DNA from: Piezodorus guildinii | Lineage: Eukaryota; Arthropoda; Insecta; Hemiptera; Pentatomidae | Assembly: GCA_023052935.1 (NCBI GenBank) | Contig: CM041293.1 | Span: forward strand, 151,093,474 to 151,157,473 | Length of the DNA: 64,000 nt | Direction: 5' to 3' | Shown here: piece after piece, positions 53,741-64,000 of the stretch | Numbering within the stretch: position 1 is the stretch's first letter | How the letters are laid out: each line of letters begins with the position of its first letter | Made by a program: the position numbers and the translations under genes | Notes under the pieces: generated by a model | Database searches by the model: none | What the model saw: only the letters and a program-made list of their open reading frames with translations | Told to the model about the DNA's origin: nothing

Positions 53741-53918
53741 TTTTATAGAGATCTATCCTTCTGTTTCCGCGGGGTTATGAAAATGTTTAAAAGTTTTTTT
53801 ATTATCACTCGTGCGGATTTAAACTCGCCTTTATTTTTGATATTGGTATTGATTATTTTCTTTTTGGTTCTCATTATAACGTTGCTGGAATATACATCGT
53901 TTAGCTTTTGCTTTTTGT

Positions 53919-54669
53919 TTTTTATTGATATAGGGATTAATTAATGTTCTTTCGGGTGGTTATGATTACGTTTTTGAGCTGTATCTTTTATCGCTTATGC
54001 GTATTTCGATTCGGATTTACTTTTGATATTTTTTATTGTTATAGACGTTTGTAATTATCTTTTCGGGTCTTGTGATTACATTTTTTAAACTGTTTTTATT
54101 GTCGCTTGCTTTCATTTCAACTTGCATTTGCAGTGGTCTTTCTTTGGTTTTGTTTTATGGGATGCTCATAACGTGATTTGAACTTTATTCTTTTATGCGC
54201 TTGGGAATTTCTACAAACCGTGGGTATTATGTTATAATATGATGTAAAAATTATTTATTGTGTTTTTGCAGGATCTGATTACATTTTTCATTAGGACGTT
54301 ACAACGCGATTGCGCATTCTTCTAGATCACGTTTCATTTAAGTTAAAATGTGCACTAGCTATAAATAAATGTCATAAACTCTATTAGTATTCCCGAAAAC
54401 ACTATAAACGATCCCTCTATCGAATATTTATGAAATAGGAACAGTAACTTAAAATGAGTAAAAGCTATAACAAATTTGGTTCAAATAATGTTATCAGAAC
54501 ACCCGAAAATAGAATAAACGATTCCTCAATTAAATTATCAAATAATTGTAAGACCAAGTTAGGAAGCGGATCCTTTACAAAAGATTTAGTTGAAAAAATT
54601 TACTCAGGACGCTACAAAGGACCTAAATATAACTAATCCTTTTATAAAATAATAATAATAATAAAAAAA
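53919..54669. other. Central spacer of foldback element
   Basis: Unpaired middle. It holds diverged monomer pieces (CCCGAAAACACTATAAACGA near 54393; CCCGAAAATAGAATAAACGA near 54503) and one 60-codon open frame (54454-54636). No known transposase motif. Confidence 0.6.
54454..54636 (+). CDS. Hypothetical 60-residue frame in foldback centre
   Basis: MSKSYNKFGSNNV to GRYKGPKYN, basic and Ser/Asn-rich, no recognised domain, signal or membrane segment. Part of it (RTPENRINDSS) lies over a diverged copy of the arm monomer, so it may be chance. It is the only start-to-stop frame of this size in the centre. An upstream TTAAA and poly-A context gives no support for expression. Confidence 0.2.
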   Translation: MSKSYNKFGSNNVIRTPENRINDSSIKLSNNCKTKLGSGSFTKDLVEKIYSGRYKGPKYN

Positions 54670-54841
54670 AAAAAAAGCAAAAGCTAAACGATGTATATTC
54701 CAGCAACGTTATAATGAGAACCAAAAAGAAAATAATCAATACCAATATCAAAAATAAAGGCGAGTTTAAATCCGAACGAGTGATAATAAAAAAACTTTTA
54801 AACATTTTCATAACCCCGCGGAAACAGAAGGATAGATCTCT

Positions 54842-56075
54842 ATAAAAATTAACAGATTAAATGTAAATACAAGTTGAAATACGCATGAGCGATAAAACAT
54901 ACAGCTCAAAAACGTAATTATAATACCCGAAAACACATTAATTAATCCCTGTATAAATAAAAAACATTAAAAGTAAAAGTGAGTTGAAATACGCATGAGC
55001 GATAAAAAATACAGCTCAAAAAACGTAATCATAACCACCCGAAAGCAAAATAATTAATCCCTATATCAATTAAAAAACATTAAAATTTAATACGAGTTAA
55101 CATGCACGCGAGCGATAAAAAATACAGCTCGAAAAACGTAATAACAACCACCCGAAAGCACATTAATTAATCCCTATATAAATAAAAAACATTAAAAGTA
55201 AAAGTGAGTTGAAATACGCATGACCGGTAAAAAATACAGCTCAAAAAACGTAATCATAACCACCCGAAAGCAAAATAATTTATCCCTATATCAATAAAAC
55301 ACATAAAAAGTAAATTTTAGTCAAAATAAGCGCGAGCGATAAAATATACAGCTCGAAAAACGTAATCATAACCACCCGAAAGCAAAATAATTTATCCCTA
55401 TATCAATTAAAAAACATTAAAATTTAATGCGAGTCAACATGCACGCGAGCGATAAAAAATACAGCTCGAAAAACGTAATTATAATACCCGAAAACACATT
55501 AATTAATCCCTATATAAATAAAAAACATTAAAAGTAAAAGTGAGTTGAAATACGCATGACCGATAAAAAATACAGCTCAAAAAACGTAATCATAACCACC
55601 CGAAAGCAAAATAATTTATCCCTATATCAATAAAACACATAAAAAGTAAATTTTAGTCAAAATAAGCGCGAGCGATAAAATATACAGCTCGAAAAACGTA
55701 ATCATAACCACCCGAAAGCAAAATAATTTATCCCTATATCAATTAAAAAACATTAAAATTTAATGCGAGTCAACATGCACGCGAGCGATAAAAAATACAG
55801 CTCGAAAAACGTAATTATAATACCCGAAAACACATTAATTAATCCCTATATAAATAAAAAACATTAAAAGTAAAAGTGAGTTGAAATACGCATGACCGAT
55901 AAAAAATACAGCTCAAAAAACGTAATCATAACGACCCGAAAGCACATTAATTAATCCCTATATCAATAAAAAACATTAAAATTTTATGCGAGTTAACATG
56001 CACGCGAGCGATAAAAAATACAGCTCGAAAAACGTAATTATAATACCCGAAAACACATTAGTTATTCCAAAAAAC
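54842..56075. repeat. 112-bp monomer array, right arm (11 units)
   Basis: GAGCGATAAAAAATACAGCT-type segments occur near 54887, 54997, 55110, 55224, 55335, 55448, 55560, 55670, 55785, 55897 and 56007. Units three apart are nearly identical (period 335-337 bp). Three monomer types can be told apart by their ends: CATGCACGC, ATACGCATGAC and AAAATAAGCGC. Confidence 0.88.
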
Positions 56076-56306
56076 TACCCCTCCTCTCTAAAAAATCAAA
56101 ATCAACAACTATCTTAAAACTAAATAGACGATAATTTTTTTTTTAAATATTAGCTAGTAAAAAACAGAACTTGATATCAAATATCTAAGAGACCTAAAAA
56201 AATTATCAATTATTATATGCCAAAATGATTAAAAAAGTCATAATGTTAATTAAATTAATTATTTTTCAATAAATAAATAAATAAAACGGAATATTTAAGG
56301 CTAGAA

Positions 56307-56487
56307 GTGAAGAAAAAGGTGACATTTGACTTGGAAAAGGTAACATTTAAAATGGAAAAGGTGACATTTGACTTGGAAAAGGTGACATTTGAAATGGAAA
56401 GGGTTACATTTGACTTGGAAAAGGTTACATTTGACTTGGAAAAAGTTACATTTGACTTGGAAAAGGTTACAATTGACTTGGAAATGC
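56307..56487 (+). repeat. 21-bp tandem repeats, right arm
   Basis: Inverted counterpart of 52457-52637, encoding the same KVTFDLE/KVTFEME heptads on the plus strand. The two arrays differ by very few bases. Confidence 0.85.
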
Positions 56488-56520
56488 TATATATATTTCA
56501 TGTATAGGTAAATGAAAGTT

Positions 56521-56826
56521 AAATGTGTTAAAACTGTATGAACTCTATAGTCTAGTGGTAAGTATAACAGACTTATTCCCAAGGTTATGTATTTATAACC
56601 CAGAGACGGTTTTAAATGGAGTTAACGGATTATGATAGTTGTAAGCAAATTCTAAAGGTCCCATACAACCAGAAGTGAGCCGTCACTAATTTTCATACCA
56701 TTAATGGTTTTTTTCTTAGATTTATAGTATTGCTTCACAATTTCTGACAATGTAAGAAGAATAGAGAAAAAGGGTGTGAAACATAAAAAACAAATCAAAA
56801 ATCATATCACAAGGGGATCAGAAAAT
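56521..56826. other. Spacer with degenerate tRNA-like sequence
   Basis: 56541-56610 (CTATAGTCTAGTGGTAAGTA, then GTATTTATAACCCAGAG) looks like a decayed tRNA or SINE head. No intact B-box. Nothing else is recognised. Confidence 0.35.
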
Positions 56827-57616
56827 AATCTGTTGTGGGCAACACACGGCTTTCACTTACCTCCGTTTTTTAAATCGATTAAAGAATTTTCAAATAAAGT
56901 TAGAGATAAAAATGAGTGAAACCATTATTATCTAAAATATGCAGTTAGTTTTATCGCCTTCTCATCACTCTTTATTAACCTTTACAAGCTTGTGTATAAG
57001 ATCATTTTTTTTCTAAAATCTTTAGCCTTCCAGCGGTATATTATACTTCTGTATAATACTTTTCATAAACAAAAAATTGCATTAAAAAAATATTTTTTCA
57101 GTTTTCTCTATTAGTTGTTTATCAAATTCGCTCAACTTGCATATTTAGCTGTTAATTATCAATTCTAACAAGATAATATAGTTATTTTTATAGAATCTAC
57201 AGAATTAAAAGTACTTTAGAGGAAGAAAATTAAAAAAATCGGCATTTAGTCCCTGTCATACTATTTCAATCAGAATGAATGATATCAAAGCCCATTAAAT
57301 TTTACATCGATATAGGGAGTTTGAGAAAATTGTAAAAAGGTACAAAATGCATAGTATAAAGTAGATCTTCCAGTCAGCTGATTTTGATGAAAAAGATTAT
57401 GTAACATCTCGGGCGTACAGTTGTCTTAGATATAAAATTTCAGTTTCATAGAACTTTTCGTTTTCGCACGGGAGTTACCACACACACACTTTTTTGCGGG
57501 ACTTGGTCATTTGGACTCAGGGGGCCCTAAAACGTGTATTTCCGTAGAAAACTGGAATTCGAAATTTTCGCGATCGCAAAACTTTTCCTTACTATATATT
57601 TCATATATAGGTAAGT
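56827..57616 (+). repeat. Main interspersed repeat, copy 14
   Basis: Starts AATCTGTTGTGGGCAACACA, ends CATATATAGGTAAGTGAAAG. Its 3' half and 215 bp of following sequence are duplicated in tandem at 57838-58420. Confidence 0.8.
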
Positions 57617-57837
57617 GAAAGTAAAAACAATTTTTATCGATAGCTGATTAAATACTCTACAAAATATTCATCGTATAGGGTATGAGAATAAGAACTTTAT
57701 TGTCATTAATCATATTTGGTTGTCCACTAAATAATTCAGGATTTTAAATTTTCTCTGAAATACCTCTTCTATACAACAAACTAATTACGTTTACTAGATT
57801 ATTCATTCTTGTGAAAGTTCATCCTCTTCCAAACCTA

Positions 57838-58211
57838 CATTATATTAAAGCCCATTAAATTTTACATCGATATACGGAGTTTAATCAAAATCGTCGGAAC
57901 CGATTTTGAGAAAATCATAAAAAGGTGCAAAATGCATAGTATAAAGTAGATCTTCCAGTCAGCTGATTTTGATGAAAAAGATTATGTAACATCTCGGGCG
58001 TACAGTTGTCTTAGATATAAAATTTCAGTTTCATAGGACTTTTCGTTTTCGCACGGGAGTTACCACACACACACTTTTTTGCGGGACTTGGTCATTTGGA
58101 CTCAGGGGGCCCTAAAACGTGTATTTCCGTAGAAAACTGGAATTCGAAATTTTCGCGATCGCAAAACTTTTCCTTACTATATATTTCATATATAGGTAAG
58201 TGAAAGTAAAA
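57838..58211 (+). repeat. Main interspersed repeat, copy 15 (tandem duplicate)
   Basis: Repeats 57280-57616 at an offset of 585 bp, with only a few differences. The flank ATCGATAGCTGATTAAATAC onward (to about 58420) is also repeated, so this is a segmental tandem duplication and not an independent insertion. Confidence 0.8.
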
Positions 58212-58499
58212 ACAATTTTTATCGATAGCTGATTAAATACTCTACAAAATATTCATCGTATAGGGTATGAGAATAAGAACTTTATTGTCATTAATCATAT
58301 TTGGTTGTCCACTAAATAATTCAGGATTTTAAATTTTCTCTAAAATACCTCTTCTATACAACAAACTAATTACGTTTACTAGATTATTCATTCTTGTGAA
58401 AGTTCATCCTCTTCCAAACGATAATGTTCGTCGAACTCTGTAGCATTTCGCTGTAAAGAAATAATTCAGTCTCCAAAGTATTCATTTAATTTTGTTTAA

Positions 58500-58970
58500 A
58501 AGAGTTTAAACTCGGCCTGAACATAAAAGACGGACAGAAACATCAATCAATTCCGGGGAAGAGCAGCATTAATATGTCCACTGTTAAACTCGGGAGGGAG
58601 ACTTAAGCCTTGAAGACAAAGAAGGTATTGGAAGGAATTTCTCTCTTGATGACGATGTTTCGCGACCATTGGTTGAAGAAACATTCTGGGCAACTGTTCG
58701 GGAACTTGCAAGGAAACTTAAGCTTAGCAAATCGGCCATCGATCACCACTACATGGCGATTGGAAAGTTTATAACTTTAAAAATTGGGTTCCACACACAT
58801 TAAACGACCGACAGAAAAACCTCATTGTAATGTTTGTGCTATACTTCTTTTCCGAAACAAAAACGACCATTTTCTGTCCATAATTGTTACTTGTGGTGAA
58901 AAATGGATACTTTACAATAACAGTAGACGTTCTTGACTAGAAGCAGCACATTTTCCATAACCCTCAACTC
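58500..58970 (+). pseudogene. Decayed mariner transposase, N-terminal half
   Basis: Readable blocks: FKLGLNIK, then DLSLEDKEGIGRNFSLDDDV, RPLVEETFWATVRELARKLK, LSKSAIDHHYMAIGKF, and after stops IIVTCGEKWILYNN. The last is the first-Asp motif (normally VTGDEKW), here with the Asp changed. No terminal repeats found. Confidence 0.75.
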
Positions 58971-59550
58971 TTATTTGATAAATGTAAAACTATCATAAAT
59001 ATAAAATAACTATCTTATTGAGGAAATACTGCTATTTATAATTTTCTTTGAATAATAAACTCCCGAATCATATCATGCAATTGTCTTATTGCAGAATAGT
59101 CAATCTGTAACACTTAGATATACAATGCCGGTTGACATAAGACCACCTATGTCTTAAAACAATTAATCTGTATGAATTTTTTTGTTGTGCGGCATTTTGG
59201 CGCTCGGATTTTTTTCTCTTTGTGTATTATTTGGGTATCACTACGTTATTCAAGAGAAAATTCATTTTTTTTAACCGTTCTTTGATGAAAACAGCTGAAA
59301 TTGCCTCTAAGAGGATTACTAGACTGTATATAAAGTTCCAAACACAAACATCACATTGTTTATTCTTATTTATTTTTATCACGTTACAGGTCTCAGTAAT
59401 AATTATACTTATTCAAATTATTTCTTGCTTTTTAAGATAGTCACAAACCTTTCTTACACCTAATTAGCAAATTTTTTTATAAATACAAATAGTAATCACA
59501 TATCTATAATTTATTTATAATGATGGAGTTTTGTTGACCGTAGAGAAGTT
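58971..59550. other. Spacer, nothing recognised
   Basis: A 72-codon open stretch at 59222-59440 is hydrophobic and has no domain. Confidence 0.35.
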
Positions 59551-60893
59551 AGATGAGGAAGATGGTTGGGGGTGCGGTCATAAATTAAAACCACACAATT
59601 AAAAATAAGAGTTATTTTTATTATGTGCCGACGTTTCGGCCTACAATGTGGGCCTTCATCAGGGCTATAAGAAACAAGATAACAACCAATGTAATTAGAC
59701 TTAATAATGCGTTAGGTATATAATAATAATATGACAGTAATAAATTATGGGAACATAAATAATATTAAATGTAAAATGATAATAAGATGACAATTATAAA
59801 GTATGGAAATAAGGTGACAGTTATAAAGTATGGAAATAAACAAAATTAAGATGATAGTTATAAAGTATGGAAGTAGACATAATTGAGATGATAATATTGT
59901 AATGAGAATATATAAATAGAGACTCAGTAAATGAAGAAAAATGATAAAGGAAAAATATGTGAACAATTAAAATTTTAAATATTAACAATTATGAGTTGAT
60001 ATATGACGGTAATATATTAAAAAATTGGTTAAGAGTATAGGTAATATATAAAAAAAAATAGTCATTACAAAAGAGAAACAGTATGAATAAAAAATAATTT
60101 AAATTTTAAAATAATGTAATATTAAACTAATAATTATATGTCAGGATATGTAATGGAGAAATATATGAGTATGGAAAGGGGGAGAAAGAAATGGGCGATG
60201 AAAAAAGACCCTTATAAATAAGAAAAAAAATATACATACATGACGTGCAAGCTTTGCCTACGAAGTGTTGTTTCTCAGTTTAAAAAACGCTCATTGCGTG
60301 GAACGGAAAATATGAGAACTAGAATGTCCGTTAGGAAAATTCCAAGAAGCTAAGTTATGTTTACTGATTCGATTGTTAAAAAATAGCCAAAAGTCATTAC
60401 TTGAGAGTACTTGAGTTATTACTTATGAGTATTTGATAAAATTGTAAAAAATAGTAAAAAATAGTGACGAATTTTAATTGTTCACATATTTTTCCTTTAT
60501 CATTTTTCTTCATTTACTGAGTCTCTATTTATATATTCTCATTACAATATTATCATCTCAATTATGTCTACTTCCATACTTTATAACTATCATCTTAATT
60601 TTGTTTATTTCCATACTTTATAACTGTCACCTTATTTCCATACTTTATAATTGTCATCTTATTATCATTTTACATTTAATATTATTTATGTTCCCATAAT
60701 TTATTACTGTCATATTATTATTATATACCTAACGCATTATTAAGTCTAATTACATTGGTTGTTATCTTGTTTCTTATAGCCCTGATGAAGGCCCACATTG
60801 TAGGCCGAAACGTCGGCACATAATAAAAATAACTCTTATTTTTAATTGTGTGGTTTTAATTTATGACCGCACCCCCAACCATCTTCCTCATCT
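59551..60893. mobile_element. Inverted-repeat element, probable Penelope-like ends
   Basis: The arms 59551-59975 and 60470-60893 are near-perfect inverted copies of about 424 bp, separated by about 494 bp. On each arm's sense strand CTGATGA is followed by GGCC, an eight-base loop, GGCC and GAAAC (plus strand 60782-60811; minus strand 59662-59633). Hammerhead-like cores in inverted terminal segments are known from Penelope-like elements. No RT or GIY-YIG coding sequence remains in the middle. Confidence 0.65.
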
Positions 60894-62088
60894 ATAATTT
60901 ATTTAGGTATTCATAGAGTATTTATTGATGTGAACCATAGGTGGTCAGAATCTTTTGACAGGCTCACAGTGGGCAAAATCATCAATTTAAAAAGTTTAGA
61001 AATTATTCAGCGCTTCGCCTTTTTATTATAAGTTGGCAAGACCTTAAATACTAATATTTCCCGCCATACCGTGTTTACAAATAAAAAATAAATGAGTGAA
61101 TGATTCCTGTTCACACAAGTGCCTAATAACTGGCAGTGGGATTATCTTTATTCGATGGTCATTTATTGTGTTCAAGGTGTATTTAGAGCAAAGTTGTTTG
61201 GCATTTATTTAACAATGGACATTGCTGAGACCGGTAAGACATTATATTTCTAAACTCGTTATTGAATATACATTGCAATCTCACCTGTAGAGTTAAATTA
61301 CATAGAATTTTTGTGATTTTTCGCGTTTTGGGTGATGCATAATCTTTTTCAGACACAACACTCCGAATCAAAAGTTTTACAATTTATAATTTAAAGAATT
61401 TCTTAAATTACATCTATTAGCCGGTTAGAGACTCCGAGCCATGATTAGATTTTTGTATTATTTTTACCGTATTCTGGGACAAACGTAAAATCTAGGGAAT
61501 TTTTAGATTTTAGCAAAAAAATTTGATGTTTGACCACTGTGCGCTAGCCAATCGTGCCAAACAATTAGTTATTTTTTTTTTATAATTTTTTTCATATTTT
61601 TTCCATAATCTGGGATCCCTTAGGTTAAATATGGACATGTTTCAGAATTTTGTCCACCTAATCGGTCATATTTTCCTCTGTGCGGTTGAGTAAAGTTCCA
61701 TGATTACCGTGTAAGGATTTTTTTTAAGAAACTAAAATGCTATATAAGGAATAATAAAAGGAAGAAAAATAATTTAAACGCCTCGAAAACCAATATTTAA
61801 GGATACATGATGAGATGTAAGAAGTTATATAAATGCACTTAGCACTAAACGAGAAACAATTTCGACACAAGTGGCCCAGTTTGTGGGGGCACAAGTGAAT
61901 GTATTCTAACGAAACCACTTTATTATAATAGTCTCTTTCAATCACCCATCCTCCTCTCTTCCCTCACGTTTCATCTTTATAGTGATTTAACGAATTATTT
62001 AAACTTTAAATGAGTTCACAAGTTATGTATTTATCTTTTTTAATAACTTATGAAAAGTACAATAAAAAAATGAATTTTAAGACGAAAA
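60894..62088. other. AT-rich gap, nothing recognised
   Basis: No open frame with a domain. The 62- and 73-codon frames on the minus strand show no family signature. Confidence 0.4.
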
Positions 62089-63282
62089 AATCTGGTGCGG
62101 GCAACACACGACTTTCACTTACCTCCGTTTTTAGAATCGATTAAAGAATTTTCAAATACAGTAAGAGATAAAAAAAATGAGTGGAACCATTAAAGAATTG
62201 ATTAAATGGGATCACTTGTAGCTGGGTGGCTAGCGTAACAGCCTCCCATGCTAAAGGTCACGGGTTCAAACCCGCAGGTGGTCCTAGGATTTTTTAAAGG
62301 GAGTAAAAAATCCTTAGTTACGCCGTCCTTCGGAGGGGACGTTAAAAGGTGGTCCCGAGCCTGTGCGATGTCAGGTACTCGTTAAAGAATCATATCCTAA
62401 TAAAACCTGGATAGGCAAAATTTAGGACTCCCACTGTAGCATCGTCCGATTAGCCATAGTAGCATAAAGTGACGTTAAATTGATAATTCAAATAAATAAA
62501 CAAGAATTGATTAAATGGAATATCTATATAAACATGTGTTTTATTAAAAAAATAGATTGTATTATTATCTTAAATAATCGCTTAGTATTTCGGCTTTTTA
62601 TCACTCTCTATTAACCTTTACAAGCTTGTGTATAAGATAAAAAAATTTCTAAAATCTTTAGATCTCCAGCGGTATATTATACTTCTGTATAATACTTTTC
62701 AGAAACAAAAAATTGCATTAAAAAAATATTTTTTTTCAGTTTTCTCCTTCAATTGCTAATTCAAATTCTCTCAACTTGCATATTTACCTGTTTTTTTTAT
62801 CAGTGGTAACAAGGTAATATAGTTATTTTTATAGAATCAACAAAATTAAAGGTACTTTAGGGGAAGAAAATTTAAAACATCGGCATTTAAGCCCTGCCAG
62901 ACCATTTTAATCAGAATGAAACCTACATGATATTAAAGCCCATTAAATTTTACATCGATATAGCGAGTTTAATCAAAATCGTCGGAACCGATTTCGAGAA
63001 AATCGAAAAAAGGTGCTAAATGCATAGTATAAAGTGGCTTTTCGTGTAAGCTCATCTTGATGATAAAGGTTTTGTAACGTCTCGGGCGTATATTTGTCTT
63101 AAATATGAAATTTCAGTTTCATAGGACTTACCGTTTCCGCCCGGGAGTTACCACACACACACACAGACTGGTTATTTGGACTCAGGGGATCCTAAAACGT
63201 GTATTTCCGTTGAAAACTGGAATTCGAAAATTTTCACGATCGCAATACTTCCCCTTACTATATATAGTAAGTGAAAGTAAAA
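62089..63282 (+). repeat. Main interspersed repeat, copy 16, with SINE insertion
   Basis: Starts AATCTGGTGCGGGCAACACA, ends TATATATAGTAAGTGAAAGT. The SINE at 62210-62501 is inserted near its left end. Confidence 0.85.
62210..62501 (+). mobile_element. tRNA-derived SINE, family C, copy 3
   Basis: Same head and body as 45427-45717. Target duplication AAGAATTGATTAAATGG at 62193-62209 and 62502-62518 (17 bp). Confidence 0.9.
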
Positions 63283-63623
63283 TTAGTAAGTATATCTTTA
63301 GCAAGATAGAATTGGGACACAGACACGTTTCAAACCAATGTTGTTTTTTATATCAAGCGACTCAAGCCCATTGAGGCAAGAAAAAACAAAACAAGTTTTC
63401 AAAAGACAATGAGAAAATATTAACTAAAATAAGCAACTTAGTTAAATTAAATTTTATATATTTTTTCATTACTGATGCTATGCTTACTACCTTTAGTTTT
63501 AAGTATTGTGATTGTATTTTTACATTTCACAATTAATGTTTTTTCTATTTAATTCAAATGAGGGAGATTAAGCTCGACGACGAAGCTATAATAGGGGTAC
63601 CCACTACGTTTGCTTTAGCATGT
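63283..63623. other. Spacer, nothing recognised
   Basis: AT-rich. It includes GGGGTACCCACTACGTTTGC, shared with about 42930. Confidence 0.35.
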
Positions 63624-64000
63624 TTTACTTTCACTTACTGTATATAGTAAGGGGAAGTATTGCGATCGTGAAAATTTTCGATTCATTTCAACGGAAATAC
63701 ACGTTTTAGGGTCCCTTGAGTCCAAATAACCAAGTCCCGCAAAAACGTCTGTGTGTGTGTGTGTGTGTGTGTGTGGTAACTCCCGGGCGGAAACGGTAAG
63801 TCCTATGAAACTGAAATTTCATATTTAAGGCAACTATACGCCCGAGACGTGACCAAACTTTTTTTATCAAAATGAGCTTACAAGAAGAGGAACTTTATAC
63901 CATGCATTTAGCACCTTTTTTCGTTTTTCTGAAAAACGGTTCCGACAATTTTGTTTAAACTCGCTCTATCGGTGTAAAATGTAATGGGCTTTAATATCGT
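63624..64000 (-). repeat. Main interspersed repeat, copy 17, cut by window end
   Basis: Reverse copy starting TTTTACTTTCACTTACTGTA with a GT microsatellite at 63748-63775. It continues beyond the window. Confidence 0.8.

Larger units (their letters stand above)
52457..56487. mobile_element. Foldback-type element with tandem-repeat arms
   Basis: 4031 bp starting GCATTTCCAAGTCAATTGTA and ending with its inverse complement, flanked by TATA (52453-52456, 56488-56491; a shorter TA duplication cannot be excluded). The left arm 52457-53918 and right arm 54670-56487 are inverted copies made of an outer 21-bp tandem array, a unique stretch, an array of 112-bp monomers and an inner unique stretch. The arms differ by three monomers. 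Long inverted arms of tandem repeats are the definition of foldback elements. No transposase is recognised in the 751-bp centre. It sits inside copy 13 of the main repeat. Confidence 0.85.

Noticed and set aside
59745..60699. Two identical 73-codon open frames at 59745-59966 (-) and 60478-60699 (+) as paired genes
   Set aside because: They are the two arms of an inverted repeat; the composition is low-complexity and hydrophobic, and no domain is present.

Overview
This is AT-rich animal DNA, most likely from an insect. It holds one recognisable host gene, a serpin with seven visible coding exons and GT-AG introns (1757-12401, + strand). The rest is densely packed with transposable elements typical of arthropods: mariner and Tc1 elements, Helitron, RTE, Jockey, CR1/L2-like and I-like non-LTR retrotransposons, tRNA-derived SINEs, Penelope-like inverted repeats and a foldback element. 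No prokaryotic gene organisation is present. The species and order cannot be fixed from the sequence alone.

Layout. 1-1250: old CR1-like and RTE remnants. 1757-12401: the serpin. Its exons join in frame to 384 residues plus stop; only the first exon (start Met and beginning of the signal peptide) is missing. Its introns carry a Tc1-like element, a Jockey fragment with a 14-bp target duplication, a Helitron with both termini visible, two abutting SINEs and a truncated CR1-like copy. 12737-13602: second Tc1-like copy. 14026-19968: I-like retrotransposon (- strand) with an intact 1222-residue endonuclease/RT/RNase H ORF2 and an ORF1 broken by one frameshift. 21062-24350: tandem duplication in which one unit gained a SINE and the other a mariner. 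28070-34032: one repeat copy split by an RTE fragment and by a nearly complete 4.6-kb CR1-like element (- strand) whose ORF1 has a PHD finger. 36047-37257: TA-flanked element with a decayed coding remnant. 37881-41963: Penelope-like hairpin, mariner remnant, Jockey pieces and a 765-bp element with long terminal inverted repeats. 41964-52456: more copies of the main interspersed repeat, SINEs and gaps. 52457-56487: 4.0-kb foldback element with arms built of 112-bp monomers in a 337-bp higher-order unit plus 21-bp repeats. 56827-58211: tandemly duplicated repeat. 59551-60893: near-perfect inverted repeat with hammerhead-like cores. 62089-64000: further repeat copies and a SINE.

The most abundant element is a family of about 0.9 kb present in at least 17 complete or partial copies. 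It has offset inverted ACTTTCACTTAC motifs near its ends, a palindromic AT hairpin near one end and a GT/CA microsatellite in the body. This resembles the non-autonomous Helentron (HINE/DINE-1-like) architecture, but that assignment is inference. Many other elements are nested inside these copies, so the window records a layered insertion history around a single secreted protease-inhibitor gene.
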